Notes: generated by a model from the sequence alone, not told the origin. A stretch of DNA of 43,389 bases from Lachnospiraceae bacterium (GCA_017484135.1 JAFUTQ010000063.1:1-43389), one strand, 5' to 3'. Shown: positions 1 through 8,857, numbered from the stretch's first letter. A program made the numbers and translations.

Positions 1-26
1 AGAGCAGAGCAGAGCAGAGCAGAGCA
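1..26. repeat. Pentanucleotide tandem repeat (AGAGC)n
   Basis: The window opens with five head-to-tail copies of AGAGC. It continues as a frame with no stop from base 1 to a TAA at 121-123, but I recognise nothing in that translation. The repeat may extend beyond the window, so its true length is unknown. Short repeats of this kind can change length by slippage. Confidence 0.7.
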
Positions 27-111
27 TGGGCTAACTGCGCTCTTTTTGTGCCTTGCGGCCACGGGGCGCTTGAAACTGCATATCGCGTTCGTGATGGATA
101 ACCGTCGGATT

Positions 112-169
112 CTGACGGGGTAAGTATACCTTATGAGGTATTATACCCTGTCAGGTTCGGCGGTTTTTT
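112..169 (+). terminator. Stem-loop with distal T-run upstream of the adhesin
   Basis: A long imperfect stem pairs CTGACGGGGTA (from 112) with TACCCTGTCAG (ending 154), with an inner TATACC/GGTAT stem. A run of six T follows about 8 bases later. It could be the terminator of something upstream or a leader structure for the adhesin at 236. The gap between stem and T-run weakens the terminator reading. Confidence 0.4.
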
Positions 170-235
170 ATATAGATCAAGGTTAGCGACGGCCATAACA
201 GCCGTGAATAAGGCAAAAAGGAGATAAGACAGCTT

Positions 236-2728
236 ATGAAAACAAAGAAGCGATTTTTGAGCATCCTGCTCAGCCTTGCGCTGGTGTTGGGGCTGATGCC
301 GGAGATGAGCATGACGGCGTATGCGGAATCTGCTATTGGCATTGGAACGATATTCCAGATTGGCACAGCTGATTTAGGCGATTACTACTACAGGCAAAGC
401 GATGTTTTTTCAAGAGAGTATTACTTATATAGAAATTTTGGTGAAGCGACTATTTCTATTGGAAGTAATTATTCTCATCCTTCTTTAGGTAAATACCGTG
501 TAATACAGATCATCTCATCGACATCAGAATATCTTGATAAAGAAGCACAGTCAATGGGTATCCCCGTTGATTGGGAAAAGAATTCAAGTTACAATTATTT
601 TAAGGTTGATGATTATGACGTAACTCCAATCGGTATTATGATAAATGGTGGCAGCGGCACGGAGAAAGACCCGTTTACGTTTGCTATTGTCATGCCGTAT
701 ATCGTGACCTATAACACCAATGGCGGTACGTTTATTATGCCGATTACAGGAGTGAACGCTTTGCCGTCCGAATTGCCAACGACGACGAAAGAAGGTTTCA
801 TTTTTGTTGGTTGGTATACGGACGAGACACTTGTAACGCCAGCAGTAGCAGGTACGGCAATTTCCGAAAATACTACATTATATGCGAAGTGGAAGCAGCC
901 AATATCATATACCGTGACCTTCAAGGTTGCTAACGGCAAATGGGATGATGACAGCACCGCGGACAAGACCGTGACCCTAACGGGCTACGAGGGCGACACG
1001 CTGAAACTGGAGGCAGATCAGATTCCGGCAGTCGGCGGCAAGCCGAACGACACCTTCAAGGCCGGAAGCTGGGACGTAGAGCCGAGCACGGAGACGGCGA
1101 TCTCGGAAGCGACCACCTATACCTATACTTACGCAGAGAAGGAAACGGCAGTCGTAACGAAAGCGCCGACAGCCAAGACCCTGACCTACAACGGCTCGGC
1201 ACAGGAACTGGTATCTGCGGGAACCTCCGAAGGCGGTACAATGTACTACGCCGTGACCACTGAGAACACGGCCCCGACGGATGATGACCTTTATACCACA
1301 TCCATCCCTACCGCCACCGACGCCGGAACCTATACCGTATATTACTATGTAAAGGGCGACAGCAACCACATGGATACGGACAAGCAGAAGCTGACCTGTA
1401 CCATCAAAAAGGCGGCACATGAGGATCAGACAGCAGAGAGCGTGGAAGTACAGGCAGGTAAGACCGACAAGGAAATCGATCTTTCTGCGTATCTGGAGGA
1501 CGGTGCCACGCTGATTGGGAGCGAAACAGACGGTGGCCTTGACATTTCTGACCTTGCGCTTTCCGGCACGACGCTTACGTTTACCGTGGCGGAGAACGGC
1601 GGGGACAAAGACGGAACGATCACGCTTACGGTCGGCAGCACGAACTATGAAGCTTACAAGATCAAGATACCGGTACATTTCCATGCAAAGGTTACGGAAG
1701 TCGCCCTTGAAACAGCAGGGGACGATGCGGAAACGTCGGTATCGGACGTGAAGGCACCGGGGCTTGACGAATACACAAAGGAAGAAAGTGCATCACAGGT
1801 CGAGGTAAAGCTGACGGTCAAGCCGGAATCAGAGGAAACCGTAGCGGAAAGCATCGGGGAGCAGAAGGTGGCAGAGATACGGAATGCCGTTTCGGATGCG
1901 TTTTCCGGCGTGAGCGCAGATCAGGTGGAAAAAGAATACCTTGACCTGACCATTACGAAAAAGGTCGGGGATGCGGATGCCGTAGCGGTGAAGGACCTTG
2001 ACCGTGTGCTTGAGATCGCCGTCAGCTATGACCTGACCGGCAAATATAATCCGGTCATCATCCGGGAGCATGAAGGAGAAATCAGTCAGTTCACGAGGTT
2101 AAAGGAGCGTCCCCAAAACGGGAACTATACAGACGGAACCTTCTATACGAACGGGACGGACACGATCTGGATCTACGCACAGTATTTTTCCACCTACACC
2201 ATAGCATATGCGACGACGGATTCGGTACAGGTGACGTTTGATGACGGCGCGGCACAGACGCAGGTAATCGTGGAGAAAGGCGGAAAGGTCACAAAGCCGT
2301 CCGATCCGGCGAAAGACGGCTATACCTTTACCGGATGGTACAAGGACGGAACTGCATGGAACTTTGATTCCGGCGTGACTGGCGATATCACGCTGGTGGC
2401 GCAGTGGAAGCAGAATGAGGTTGAGCCGCCCGCACCCGAGACTCCGACCGATCCGGCCGCACCATCCACACCCGAGACTACGACAACACCGGTCACACCA
2501 TCCACACCTGAGACACCGACAACACCGCCTGCAACGGATACCACGCCCACTGCTCCGGCAACACCGGATATCGTACCGGCAGCTGCCGGTGTGCCGGTCA
2601 GAGCGCCGCAGACGGGAGATCCGCTTCCGATCGTATGGTTATGGGGACTGATTCTGGCAGCAGGACTTTTGATGAGCGGATATGCAGGAGCCCGGCTATT
2701 GAAAACTAAAAAATCAAACATCATATAA
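236..2728 (+). CDS. Sortase-anchored surface protein with InlB B-type repeats
   Basis: An 830-residue secreted, wall-attached protein, probably an adhesin. It has a signal peptide (residues 1 to about 31, ending TAYAE) and an InlB B / Listeria-Bacteroides repeat at about 155-221 (NGGTF...GWYTDE...LYAKW). Ig-like bacterial modules lie in the middle (about 304-395, AKTLTYNGSAQEL), and a second InlB B repeat at about 661-726 (GYTFTGWYKDG...LVAQW). A Pro/Thr-rich wall-spanning stretch at 727-783 precedes an LPXTG-like signal APQTGD at 790-795, a hydrophobic helix and a KTKK tail. Leucine of LPXTG is replaced by alanine, as often seen in Clostridia. The start follows an AAAAGGAGA site. Base composition shifts near position 950: the first 700 bases are AT-richer than the rest, which suggests a mosaic protein. 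The ligand is unknown. Confidence 0.85.
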   Translation: MKTKKRFLSILLSLALVLGLMPEMSMTAYAESAIGIGTIFQIGTADLGDYYYRQSDVFSREYYLYRNFGEATISIGSNYSHPSLGKYRVIQIISSTSEYLDKEAQSMGIPVDWEKNSSYNYFKVDDYDVTPIGIMINGGSGTEKDPFTFAIVMPYIVTYNTNGGTFIMPITGVNALPSELPTTTKEGFIFVGWYTDETLVTPAVAGTAISENTTLYAKWKQPISYTVTFKVANGKWDDDSTADKTVTLTGYEGDTLKLEADQIPAVGGKPNDTFKAGSWDVEPSTETAISEATTYTYTYAEKETAVVTKAPTAKTLTYNGSAQELVSAGTSEGGTMYYAVTTENTAPTDDDLYTTSIPTATDAGTYTVYYYVKGDSNHMDTDKQKLTCTIKKAAHEDQTAESVEVQAGKTDKEIDLSAYLEDGATLIGSETDGGLDISDLALSGTTLTFTVAENGGDKDGTITLTVGSTNYEAYKIKIPVHFHAKVTEVALETAGDDAETSVSDVKAPGLDEYTKEESASQVEVKLTVKPESEETVAESIGEQKVAEIRNAVSDAFSGVSADQVEKEYLDLTITKKVGDADAVAVKDLDRVLEIAVSYDLTGKYNPVIIREHEGEISQFTRLKERPQNGNYTDGTFYTNGTDTIWIYAQYFSTYTIAYATTDSVQVTFDDGAAQTQVIVEKGGKVTKPSDPAKDGYTFTGWYKDGTAWNFDSGVTGDITLVAQWKQNEVEPPAPETPTDPAAPSTPETTTTPVTPSTPETPTTPPATDTTPTAPATPDIVPAAAGVPVRAPQTGDPLPIVWLWGLILAAGLLMSGYAGARLLKTKKSNII

Positions 2729-2737
2729 TTTTTGAGC

Positions 2738-2778
2738 AGCCCGCCCGTATACGCAAGCGAAGCGTATGATGGCGGGCT
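2738..2778 (+). terminator. Strong hairpin after the adhesin gene
   Basis: AGCCCGCC (2738-2745) pairs with GGCGGGCT (2771-2778), and ATACGC pairs with GCGTAT inside. There is no T-run right after it, so termination is likely but not classical. Confidence 0.55.
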
Positions 2779-2902
2779 GTTCGCATATATCTTGCGGAGT
2801 GTGGCTGTGGTAATATTCATCATTTCAAATTTCCTCTGAAAAGCTCCGGAAAGATCGTCTGGTCGGCAACTTTTGGAGCAACTTTTTGTACAGTGACCAT
2901 GG

Positions 2903-2931
2903 TTGAATTTTTTTGGAAAGATGGCTATAAT
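2903..2931 (+). promoter_or_regulatory. Sigma-A promoter of the AlbA_2-type regulator
   Basis: TTGAAT (2903-2908), a 17-bp spacer and TATAAT (2926-2931). It predicts a transcript start near 2938. This rules out the upstream TTG at 2903 as a start codon and supports ATG 2972. Confidence 0.75.
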
Positions 2932-2971
2932 AAACGGAAACAGGTCTATAAAAATAAAGGAGTGTATTTAC

Positions 2972-4597
2972 ATGGGACTGCCAACCAATATTAAGACTTT
3001 GCTGACAGGAAATGTAGTTGAATGGGCGAGAATCGAATTTAAGGAATCGTGGCGGCCGGAGACGTCTCTGAAAACGGTCTGTGCATTTGCAAACGATATA
3101 GATAATTGGGGCGGAGGATATATTGTACTTGGAGTCGAGGAAGAAAACGGCAGACCTGTGTTTCCGGTCAAAGGAATTCCGAAAAACAAGATAGATCATA
3201 TCATGAAAGATCTGTTGAATAAATGTAATATGATTCAGCCGCATTATCTGCCAGTTGTAGCTCCGGTAGAGTATGACGGAAAGATGCTGATTGTGATATG
3301 GGCGGCTGGAGGTGATGTGCGTCCGTATAGCAGTCCAAGCAGTTTTAGTTATGAACGAGGTAAGGCAGTACCTTTCAAAGAGCATACTTATTTTATACGA
3401 AAAATGTCAAGTACGGTAAAACCATCACAGGATGAATTGAACGAGTTGTATTCTCTGTCAAATAAAGTACCGTTTGATGATCGTATCAATCATGAAGCCG
3501 AGCTGTCTAATCTTAACATTAATCTGATACGGCAGTATTTGAATGCTGTTGGCAGCAGCATGGTAAATGATTTGGATAGCAAAAATATTGCAGAGATCTG
3601 TGAGGATATGGGAATATCAAATAATATGCCGGAATATCGGAAGCCCAAAAATGTGGGCTTGATGTTCTTTTCCGATGAGCCCGATAAATTTTTTCCTTAT
3701 GCGCAGATAGATGTTGTTGCATTTCCTGAGGGACTGGGCGGGGATGTGATTGATGAGCATATATTTAAGGGACCATTGGATCAGCAGCTTCGGGATGCGC
3801 TGCGTTATATAAAAAATACGATTCTGCAACGGAAAATTATAAAGCATCCGGATAGGGCAGAGGCCGATCACATATACAACTATCCATATGCTGCGATAGA
3901 AGAGGCGCTTGCGAATGCGGTCTATCACAAAGCATATGATGTGCGGGAGCCGATTGAGGTAAGGATTGAACATGATAAGATTGAGATTGTGAGTTTTCCC
4001 GGACCCGTTCATTCTGTTACAAGGGAGCAGTTAAAACACTATCAGGTAACAAATCGAAGATACAGAAATAGGCGTATAGGCGAATTCCTTAAGGAACTGC
4101 ATTTGACTGAGGGGAGAAATACCGGATTTAGGAAGATCCTTGACGCAGTGGAAAAGAATGACTCACCATTGCCCGAATTTGAAACAGACGAGAACCATAC
4201 CTATTTTGTTTCAAGATTTTTTATACATGAAGCATTTTTGAAAGACTTGGATGGGATGGAAGAGTCTACCAATGGATATAAAAAAGAAAATGGGGGTACA
4301 AATGAAGAAAATGGGGGTACAAATGAAGAAAATGTGGGTACAAATGAAGAAAATGGGGGTATAAATGTAGAACTGGATATTGAGTCACATATCTCCGTGT
4401 TTCGTGGGGCAAAACGAGAAAAGATAAGATCAATTCTTGTATGTATTTTACAAAATGAAACGATTACTCTGGAACAGATTGTTGATAGAACAGAGATTCC
4501 AAAGACAACAGTAGAACGATATATTTCTGAGTTGAAGGAACGCGGCATTCTCGCAAGAGATGGAGCAACCAAAAATGGAAGGTGGAAGATTTTGTAA
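2972..4597 (+). CDS. AlbA_2 (Schlafen-type) ATP-binding transcriptional regulator-like protein
   Basis: A 541-residue protein of the COG2865 type. The N-terminal AlbA_2/Schlafen-like domain (about 20-140) contains EFKESWRPE and WGGGYIVLGVEE. A GHKL-type ATP-binding domain is centred on EEALANAVYHKAYD (about 306-319). A C-terminal winged helix (about 487-541, LEQIVDRTEIPKTTVERYISELKERG) should bind DNA. Between them lies a linker of four heptads of the form ENGGTNE (about 440-468) encoded by near-identical 21-bp repeats. Start ATG 2972 has AAAGGAG nine bases upstream and sits behind a consensus promoter. Family members are usually one-gene units of unknown target, sometimes in defence islands. 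Here it stands alone between an adhesin and lrgAB. Function beyond nucleotide and DNA binding is inference. Confidence 0.8.
   Translation: MGLPTNIKTLLTGNVVEWARIEFKESWRPETSLKTVCAFANDIDNWGGGYIVLGVEEENGRPVFPVKGIPKNKIDHIMKDLLNKCNMIQPHYLPVVAPVEYDGKMLIVIWAAGGDVRPYSSPSSFSYERGKAVPFKEHTYFIRKMSSTVKPSQDELNELYSLSNKVPFDDRINHEAELSNLNINLIRQYLNAVGSSMVNDLDSKNIAEICEDMGISNNMPEYRKPKNVGLMFFSDEPDKFFPYAQIDVVAFPEGLGGDVIDEHIFKGPLDQQLRDALRYIKNTILQRKIIKHPDRAEADHIYNYPYAAIEEALANAVYHKAYDVREPIEVRIEHDKIEIVSFPGPVHSVTREQLKHYQVTNRRYRNRRIGEFLKELHLTEGRNTGFRKILDAVEKNDSPLPEFETDENHTYFVSRFFIHEAFLKDLDGMEESTNGYKKENGGTNEENGGTNEENVGTNEENGGINVELDIESHISVFRGAKREKIRSILVCILQNETITLEQIVDRTEIPKTTVERYISELKERGILARDGATKNGRWKIL
4289..4373 (+). repeat. 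21-bp tandem repeat inside the regulator gene
   Basis: Four consecutive copies of a 21-bp unit beginning GAAAATGGGGGTACAAATGA, with single-base differences in the third and fourth. The unit is a multiple of three, so copy-number change would lengthen or shorten the linker without a frameshift. Confidence 0.85.
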
Positions 4598-4661
4598 GTT
4601 TGTATATATGATTATGGAAACGGTGCAGAGCACAGAAGATGAAAAGGTGTTGTGAAGGTAC

Positions 4662-5030
4662 ATGAAATACTTAAAACAATTTACATTAATCTTAGCCATC
4701 TCCTTTGCAGGAGAAATTTTACATTATTTGATTCCGCTGCCGATCCCGGCAAGCATCTATGGTCTGGTGTTATTGTTTGCCGGACTGGAAACCAAGCTGA
4801 TTCCCCTGCATGCGGTAAAGGAGATCAGTACATTTCTCATTGAGATCATGCCGGTCATGTTCATACCGGCTGCGGTGGGATTGATTGATTCGTGGGGACT
4901 GATGGCGAATCATATTGCAGCCTATCTTGTGGTAACATTTGTGACAACGGTAGCAGTCATGGCGATTTCCGGTCTGGTTACCCAGTTTGTGATCCGAAAA
5001 AGCAGGAAGGATGGCGGAGAAGATGAATGA
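4662..5030 (+). CDS. lrgA: LrgA/CidA family holin-like membrane protein
   Basis: A 122-residue protein with four hydrophobic segments. It has the family pattern PLPIPASIYGLVLLF near residues 25-39 and MPVMFIPAAVG near 64-74. In Gram-positive bacteria LrgA and LrgB act together in the membrane; they are linked to control of murein hydrolase export, programmed lysis and, in some species, pyruvate uptake. The C-terminus overlaps the next gene, as expected for a coupled lrgAB pair. No separate promoter is obvious in the short gap after the upstream regulator. Confidence 0.88.
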   Translation: MKYLKQFTLILAISFAGEILHYLIPLPIPASIYGLVLLFAGLETKLIPLHAVKEISTFLIEIMPVMFIPAAVGLIDSWGLMANHIAAYLVVTFVTTVAVMAISGLVTQFVIRKSRKDGGEDE

Positions 5031-5715
5031 TATGATTGCAGAGGCTGCGTTTTTTGGCGTGCTGGTCAGTCTGGTTTCTTATTGGCTGGGCTGTGTTTTG
5101 AAAAGAAAATTCAAGTGGGGGATTTTTAATCCGCTGTTGATTTCGATTGCCGTAACGATTATGGTTCTGCTCGTATGCAAAGTAGATTATAAGATTTACT
5201 ATGACGGGGCAAAATATTTAAGCTATCTGCTGACACCCGCTACGATATGTCTGGCAGTTCCGCTTTATGAGCAGTTTGAATTGTTAAAAAAGAACTGGCT
5301 TGCAGTCCTGCTTGGGATTGTGTCCGGCGTGATCACAAGCATGTGCAGTGTGTGGATGCTTTCGCTGCTCTTTCGGTTCGATCATACGACCTATGTCACG
5401 TTTCTGCCGAAATCCATCACCACTGCAATCGGCATGGGCGTTTCGGAGGAGCTGGGCGGATATGTCTCCATCACAGTTGCGGTGATCGTCACGACCGGAG
5501 TCATCGGAAATGTGATCGCAGAGACCGTGTGTAAAATCTTTCGCATCACAGATCCGATTGCAAAAGGAATCGGAATCGGTTCCGCGTCTCACGCAATCGG
5601 CACCGCGAAGGCGCTGGAAATGGGAGAGGTTGAGGGGGCCATGAGCGGATTGTCCATTGCGGTTTCGGGAGTACTGACGGTAATCGGTGCAATGTTTTTT
5701 GCAAAGTTTCTATAA
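5011..5715 (+). CDS. lrgB: LrgB/CidB family membrane protein
   Basis: A 234-residue polytopic membrane protein. It has the LrgB core FLPKSITTAIGMGVSEELGG (about 134-153) and the conserved GIGSASHAIGTAKALEMGE block (about 190-208). It overlaps lrgA by 20 bases, so translation is probably coupled. ATG 5023 with a GGAG just before it is an alternative start four codons downstream. It works with LrgA as a holin/antiholin-like or metabolite transport complex. Confidence 0.9.
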   Translation: MAEKMNDMIAEAAFFGVLVSLVSYWLGCVLKRKFKWGIFNPLLISIAVTIMVLLVCKVDYKIYYDGAKYLSYLLTPATICLAVPLYEQFELLKKNWLAVLLGIVSGVITSMCSVWMLSLLFRFDHTTYVTFLPKSITTAIGMGVSEELGGYVSITVAVIVTTGVIGNVIAETVCKIFRITDPIAKGIGIGSASHAIGTAKALEMGEVEGAMSGLSIAVSGVLTVIGAMFFAKFL

Positions 5716-5737
5716 TGAATCGAGGAGGTAGGCGGAT

Positions 5738-6664
5738 ATGGAGGCATTAACGATTTTATTTCCGGTATTTTTCATGATGGCGCTCGGATTTGTGTCGCGG
5801 GTACGCGGATGGATCACGCCCCAGCAGAAGGAGGGAGCGAAGGCAATCGTTTTTACGGTGCTGTTTCCGATTTTGATCTTTCAGCTGACGATGACGGCAA
5901 ACATTGAGCGTTCCACGATTTTTCTGGTGCTGTATGTCGTTCTTTTTTTCACGGTGTGTCTGGTGGTGGGGAAGCTGCTTTCCGGTTTTACCGGGAAAAA
6001 ATTTGCGCATATGTCGCCCTATCTTTTGACAAGCTGTGAGGCGAGCAGTGTGACGCTGCCTCTTTATATCTCCATTGTAGGACCGTCGGTCAATACGGTG
6101 CTCATTGATCTGGGTGGACTTTTGTTTGTCTTTATCCTGCTCCCGGTGGTGCTGGCACGGCAGACGGCGGCAAGCACCTCCGCAAAAGGCATTGCCAAAA
6201 ATATCTTTACCAATTCCTTTGTGATTGCCGTGATCGCGGGGCTTTTGATGAACTTTACGGGGGCATATGCCGCGATCATGCATTCGGCGGCTGCAACGCT
6301 GGTGACAGATACGCTTTCACAGGCAACTGCGCCCATCGTCGGGGTAATTCTTTTCGTGCTGGGCTATGAGCTGACCATCGACAAAGAAATGCTTGGCTCA
6401 CTGGTTAAGCTGTTTGTGCTTCGCCTTGCCTTATATCTGGTATGCATTGAGGGCTTTTATCTGCTGTTTCCGCAGCGGATGTCAGACAAAATTTTTGCGG
6501 CGGCAGTCTGGCTGTATTTCATGAGTCCTCCCGGCTTTGCCTTGCCCACCGTGATTTCTCCGGTGATAAAAAGCGAGGAGGATCAGAATTTCTGCTCGGC
6601 TCTGATTTCGCTGTTTTTGATCGTGACATTGATTGTGTATACCGTTTTGGTGGTAACGTGGTGA
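5738..6664 (+). CDS. AEC family permease (auxin efflux carrier type)
   Basis: A 308-residue membrane protein with about ten hydrophobic helices arranged as two five-helix halves. The central ATAPIVGVILFVLGYEL segment (about 198-214) and the late FMSPPGFALPTVI segment fit the AEC/malate-permease family. Family members export or import small organic acids such as malate. The start follows GAGGAGGT. It lies 22 bases after lrgB and is probably in the same transcript, so a role in organic acid traffic alongside LrgAB is plausible. The substrate cannot be read from the sequence. Confidence 0.8.
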   Translation: MEALTILFPVFFMMALGFVSRVRGWITPQQKEGAKAIVFTVLFPILIFQLTMTANIERSTIFLVLYVVLFFTVCLVVGKLLSGFTGKKFAHMSPYLLTSCEASSVTLPLYISIVGPSVNTVLIDLGGLLFVFILLPVVLARQTAASTSAKGIAKNIFTNSFVIAVIAGLLMNFTGAYAAIMHSAAATLVTDTLSQATAPIVGVILFVLGYELTIDKEMLGSLVKLFVLRLALYLVCIEGFYLLFPQRMSDKIFAAAVWLYFMSPPGFALPTVISPVIKSEEDQNFCSALISLFLIVTLIVYTVLVVTW

Positions 6665-6701
6665 TACCTATGTTTTTTCGTTGCAGAAGGAGGGAGCAGA
6701 C

Positions 6702-8234
6702 ATGGCGGAAAAACAGCGCAGCTACATTGCGATTGATTTGAAGTCATTTTATGCCTCCGTGGAGTGTGTGGAGCGGGGACTGGATCCTCTTACCACAAAT
6801 CTCGTGGTGGCCGATGAGAGTCGGACGGAAAAGACGATTTGCCTCGCGGTTTCTCCCTCGCTGAAAGCATACGGTATACCGGGGCGCCCCAGATTGTTTG
6901 AAGTGGTACAGCGCATCGGGGAGGTAAACGGGCAGCGCAGAAGAAACGCACCCGGACGCAGACTGGAGGGGGAATCCTGTCTGGATGCGGAGATCAAAGC
7001 AAATCCCGCGCTCGCCGTCTCCTACCTGATTGCTGTTCCGCGAATGGCCTATTACATGGAGTACAGTACACGAATTTATGAGGTTTATCTCAAATATGTG
7101 GCGCCGGAGGACATACACGTTTACTCGATCGACGAGGTGTTTATCGATGCCACCGGATATCTGAATACCTATGGACTCACGGCACACGAGTTTGCGATGA
7201 AGCTGGTGAAGGAGGTTCTTGCCACGACGGGAATTACGGCTACGGCCGGAATCGGGACGAATCTGTATCTTTGCAAAATTGCGATGGACATTATGGCAAA
7301 GCATGTTGCCGCGGACGCGGACGGCGTCCGCATCGCAGAGCTGGATGAGATGTCCTATCGCCGTAAGCTTTGGACGCACCGGCCGCTTACCGATTTCTGG
7401 CGGGTGGGCAGGGGCTATGCAAAGAAGCTGGAGGAGCATGGGCTCTACACCATGGGGGATGTGGCGCGCTGCTCCTTGGGCAAGCCGGAGGACTACTACA
7501 ATGAAGCGCTTTTGTATCAGCTGTTTGGCGTGAATGCCGAGCTTTTGATCGACCATGCGTGGGGCTGGGAGCCGTGCACGATTGCCGCGATCAAGGCATA
7601 TAAGCCGGAGACCAACAGTATCAGCTCGGGGCAGGTATTGCAATCTCCCTATTCCTTTGAAAAGGCGCGGCTGGTGACACATGAAATGACGGATCTTCTG
7701 GTTCTCGAGCTGGTGGAGAAGGGGCTGGTTACCGATCAGATGGTGCTGACGGTGGGGTATGACATCGAAAATCTGACAGATCCGGAGCGCGCAAAAACGT
7801 ACAGAGGAGAGATAACCATAGACCGTTATGGCAGAAGGGTGCCGAAGCATGCCCACGGAACCGTCAATCTGAAACGGCAGACATCCTCCGGCCGGCTGAT
7901 TATCGAGGCGGTTCTGGGGCTGTATGACCGCATTGTGGATCCCGGACTTTTGGTACGGCGGATCACACTTGCCGCCTGTCGCGTGGTAGAGGAAGCGACG
8001 GCAGCGCAGGGCACACCGGAATATGAGCAGTATGATCTTTTTACGGACTATGAGGCACTGGAGCGGGAGCGGCAGCAGGAGGAGGAACTTTTAAAAAAGG
8101 AAAAACAGCTGCAGAAGGCCGTGCTGGCGATTAAAAAGAAATACGGCAAAAACGCCGTGCTCAAAGGAATGAATCTGCAGGAGGATGCCACTGCGGTGCA
8201 GCGAAATGAGCAGATTGGAGGGCATAAGGCATGA
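6702..8234 (+). CDS. Y-family DNA polymerase (UmuC/DinB-like)
   Basis: A 510-residue translesion polymerase of the UmuC/UvrX-like branch common in Firmicutes. The palm motif DLKSFYASVE lies at residues 11-20 and supplies the first catalytic aspartate. SIDEVF (about 142-147) carries the catalytic Asp-Glu pair. The helix-hairpin-helix region (FWRVGRGYAKKLEEHGLYTMGD) and little-finger domain follow. A coiled, Glu/Lys-rich tail (about 450-490) precedes the stop. ATG 6702 is chosen because AAGGAGGG lies 9 bases upstream. It is followed by a small gene with a 4-base ATGA overlap, the usual arrangement for this family. No LexA-like box was identified. Confidence 0.9.
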   Translation: MAEKQRSYIAIDLKSFYASVECVERGLDPLTTNLVVADESRTEKTICLAVSPSLKAYGIPGRPRLFEVVQRIGEVNGQRRRNAPGRRLEGESCLDAEIKANPALAVSYLIAVPRMAYYMEYSTRIYEVYLKYVAPEDIHVYSIDEVFIDATGYLNTYGLTAHEFAMKLVKEVLATTGITATAGIGTNLYLCKIAMDIMAKHVAADADGVRIAELDEMSYRRKLWTHRPLTDFWRVGRGYAKKLEEHGLYTMGDVARCSLGKPEDYYNEALLYQLFGVNAELLIDHAWGWEPCTIAAIKAYKPETNSISSGQVLQSPYSFEKARLVTHEMTDLLVLELVEKGLVTDQMVLTVGYDIENLTDPERAKTYRGEITIDRYGRRVPKHAHGTVNLKRQTSSGRLIIEAVLGLYDRIVDPGLLVRRITLAACRVVEEATAAQGTPEYEQYDLFTDYEALERERQQEEELLKKEKQLQKAVLAIKKKYGKNAVLKGMNLQEDATAVQRNEQIGGHKA

Positions 8235-8413
8235 AGCATACCGATATACGGGATTATGAGGATATCATTTATCTGCCGCACCATCAGTCCGATACCAGAC
8301 CGCATATGACGATGTCTGAGCGCGCGGCGCAGTTCAGTCCCTTTGCTGCCCTGACCGGGCATCGCGCAATCATTGAGGAAACAATCCGACAGACGGAGGA
8401 AAAAATTACTTGA
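8231..8413 (+). CDS. Small partner protein of the Y-family polymerase
   Basis: A 60-residue protein with the signature MSERAAQFSPFAALTGHRAIIEET at about 28-51. I recall short proteins with this signature downstream of Y-family polymerase genes in Clostridia; they resemble YolD-like proteins in position. It starts in an ATGA overlap with the polymerase stop. Its stop codon lies inside the -35 box of the next tRNA promoter. The exact function is unknown. Confidence 0.75.
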   Translation: MKHTDIRDYEDIIYLPHHQSDTRPHMTMSERAAQFSPFAALTGHRAIIEETIRQTEEKIT

Positions 8414-8438
8414 CAGAACCAAATGCATCATGTATACT
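8410..8438 (+). promoter_or_regulatory. Promoter of the tRNA-Val/tRNA-Met unit
   Basis: TTGACA (8410-8415), a 17-bp spacer and TATACT (8433-8438), near consensus. The first tRNA starts 37 bases downstream. The -35 box overlaps the stop codon of the preceding gene. Confidence 0.75.
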
Positions 8439-8474
8439 GATGAAGTCGGTCGCGAGAGCGGTCGAAAAGAAAAT

Positions 8475-8547
8475 GGGATCTTAGCTCAGCTGGGAGAGCA
8501 TCTGCCTTACAAGCAGAGGGTCATAGGTTCGAGCCCTATAGGTCCCA
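8475..8547 (+). tRNA. tRNA-Val (anticodon TAC)
   Basis: A complete cloverleaf. Acceptor GGGATCT pairs with AGGTCCC including one G-U pair. The D-arm has GCTC/GAGC, the anticodon loop is TTACAAG with anticodon TAC, and the T-arm is ATAGG/CCTAT around TTCGAGC. The discriminator is A. CCA is not encoded. Confidence 0.95.
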
Positions 8548-8564
8548 TCCATTTCTTAAATTAT

Positions 8565-8638
8565 GGCGGAATAGCTCAGTTGGCGAGAGCACACGGTTCA
8601 TACCCGTGGTGTCGAGAGTTCAAATCTCCCTTCCGCTA
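8565..8638 (+). tRNA. tRNA-Met (anticodon CAT), elongator-like
   Basis: Acceptor GGCGGAA pairs with TTCCGCT, ending in a G-U pair at 1-72. Anticodon stem CACGG/CCGTG encloses TTCATAC with anticodon CAT. The T-stem GAGAG/CTCCC contains one A-C mismatch. The GGCGGAA acceptor resembles elongator tRNA-Met. A tRNA-Ile with a lysidine-modified CAT anticodon is less likely. CCA is not encoded. Confidence 0.9.
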
Positions 8639-8658
8639 CTACATTATTTTTTGGAAAG

Positions 8659-8698
8659 TACCGAAAGGCGGAAAAGAAAGGCTTTTCGGTGCTTTTTT
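8659..8698 (+). terminator. Terminator of the tRNA unit
   Basis: ACCGAAA pairs with TTTCGGT around a purine-rich loop, then GC and a run of six T. Confidence 0.8.
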
Positions 8699-8758
8699 AT
8701 GCGCAGGGGTGCGCAAAGGTCAGGCTGCACAAGGAAGAATTTCGGCTTGCGCCGAATG
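8699..8758. repeat. Intergenic repeat module, copy 1
   Basis: Two mini-hairpins: GCGCA-GGGG-TGCGC, then a TTCGGC/GCCGAA stem. The same pair recurs at 9991-10033, and the first half again at 10080-10096. Copies 1 and 2 both begin directly after a terminator T-run. Confidence 0.7.
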
Positions 8759-8828
8759 GCGGAGCTGTCTAACAATTGCAAGGTAAATCTTTGAATTGTG
8801 AAAATATAAACAATCTGTTAGGAACCTC

Positions 8829-8857
8829 TTGCACTTTTCCTAAAAATTGGTTAGAAT
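8829..8857 (+). promoter_or_regulatory. Promoter of gap
   Basis: TTGCAC (8829-8834), a 17-bp spacer and TAGAAT (8852-8857). It lies about 60 bases before the gap start codon. Confidence 0.65.

Noticed and set aside
1-123. Partial gene at the left edge
   Set aside because: The frame is open to base 1, but the translation starts in a pentanucleotide repeat and matches nothing I recognise.
2903-2971. Upstream in-frame TTG start for the AlbA_2-type regulator
   Set aside because: It overlaps the -35 and -10 boxes of a consensus promoter, so it would not be transcribed; ATG 2972 has a good ribosome site.
8373-8786. Plus-strand frame covering the two tRNA genes
   Set aside because: It spans structured tRNA genes and their promoter; it is a chance frame.
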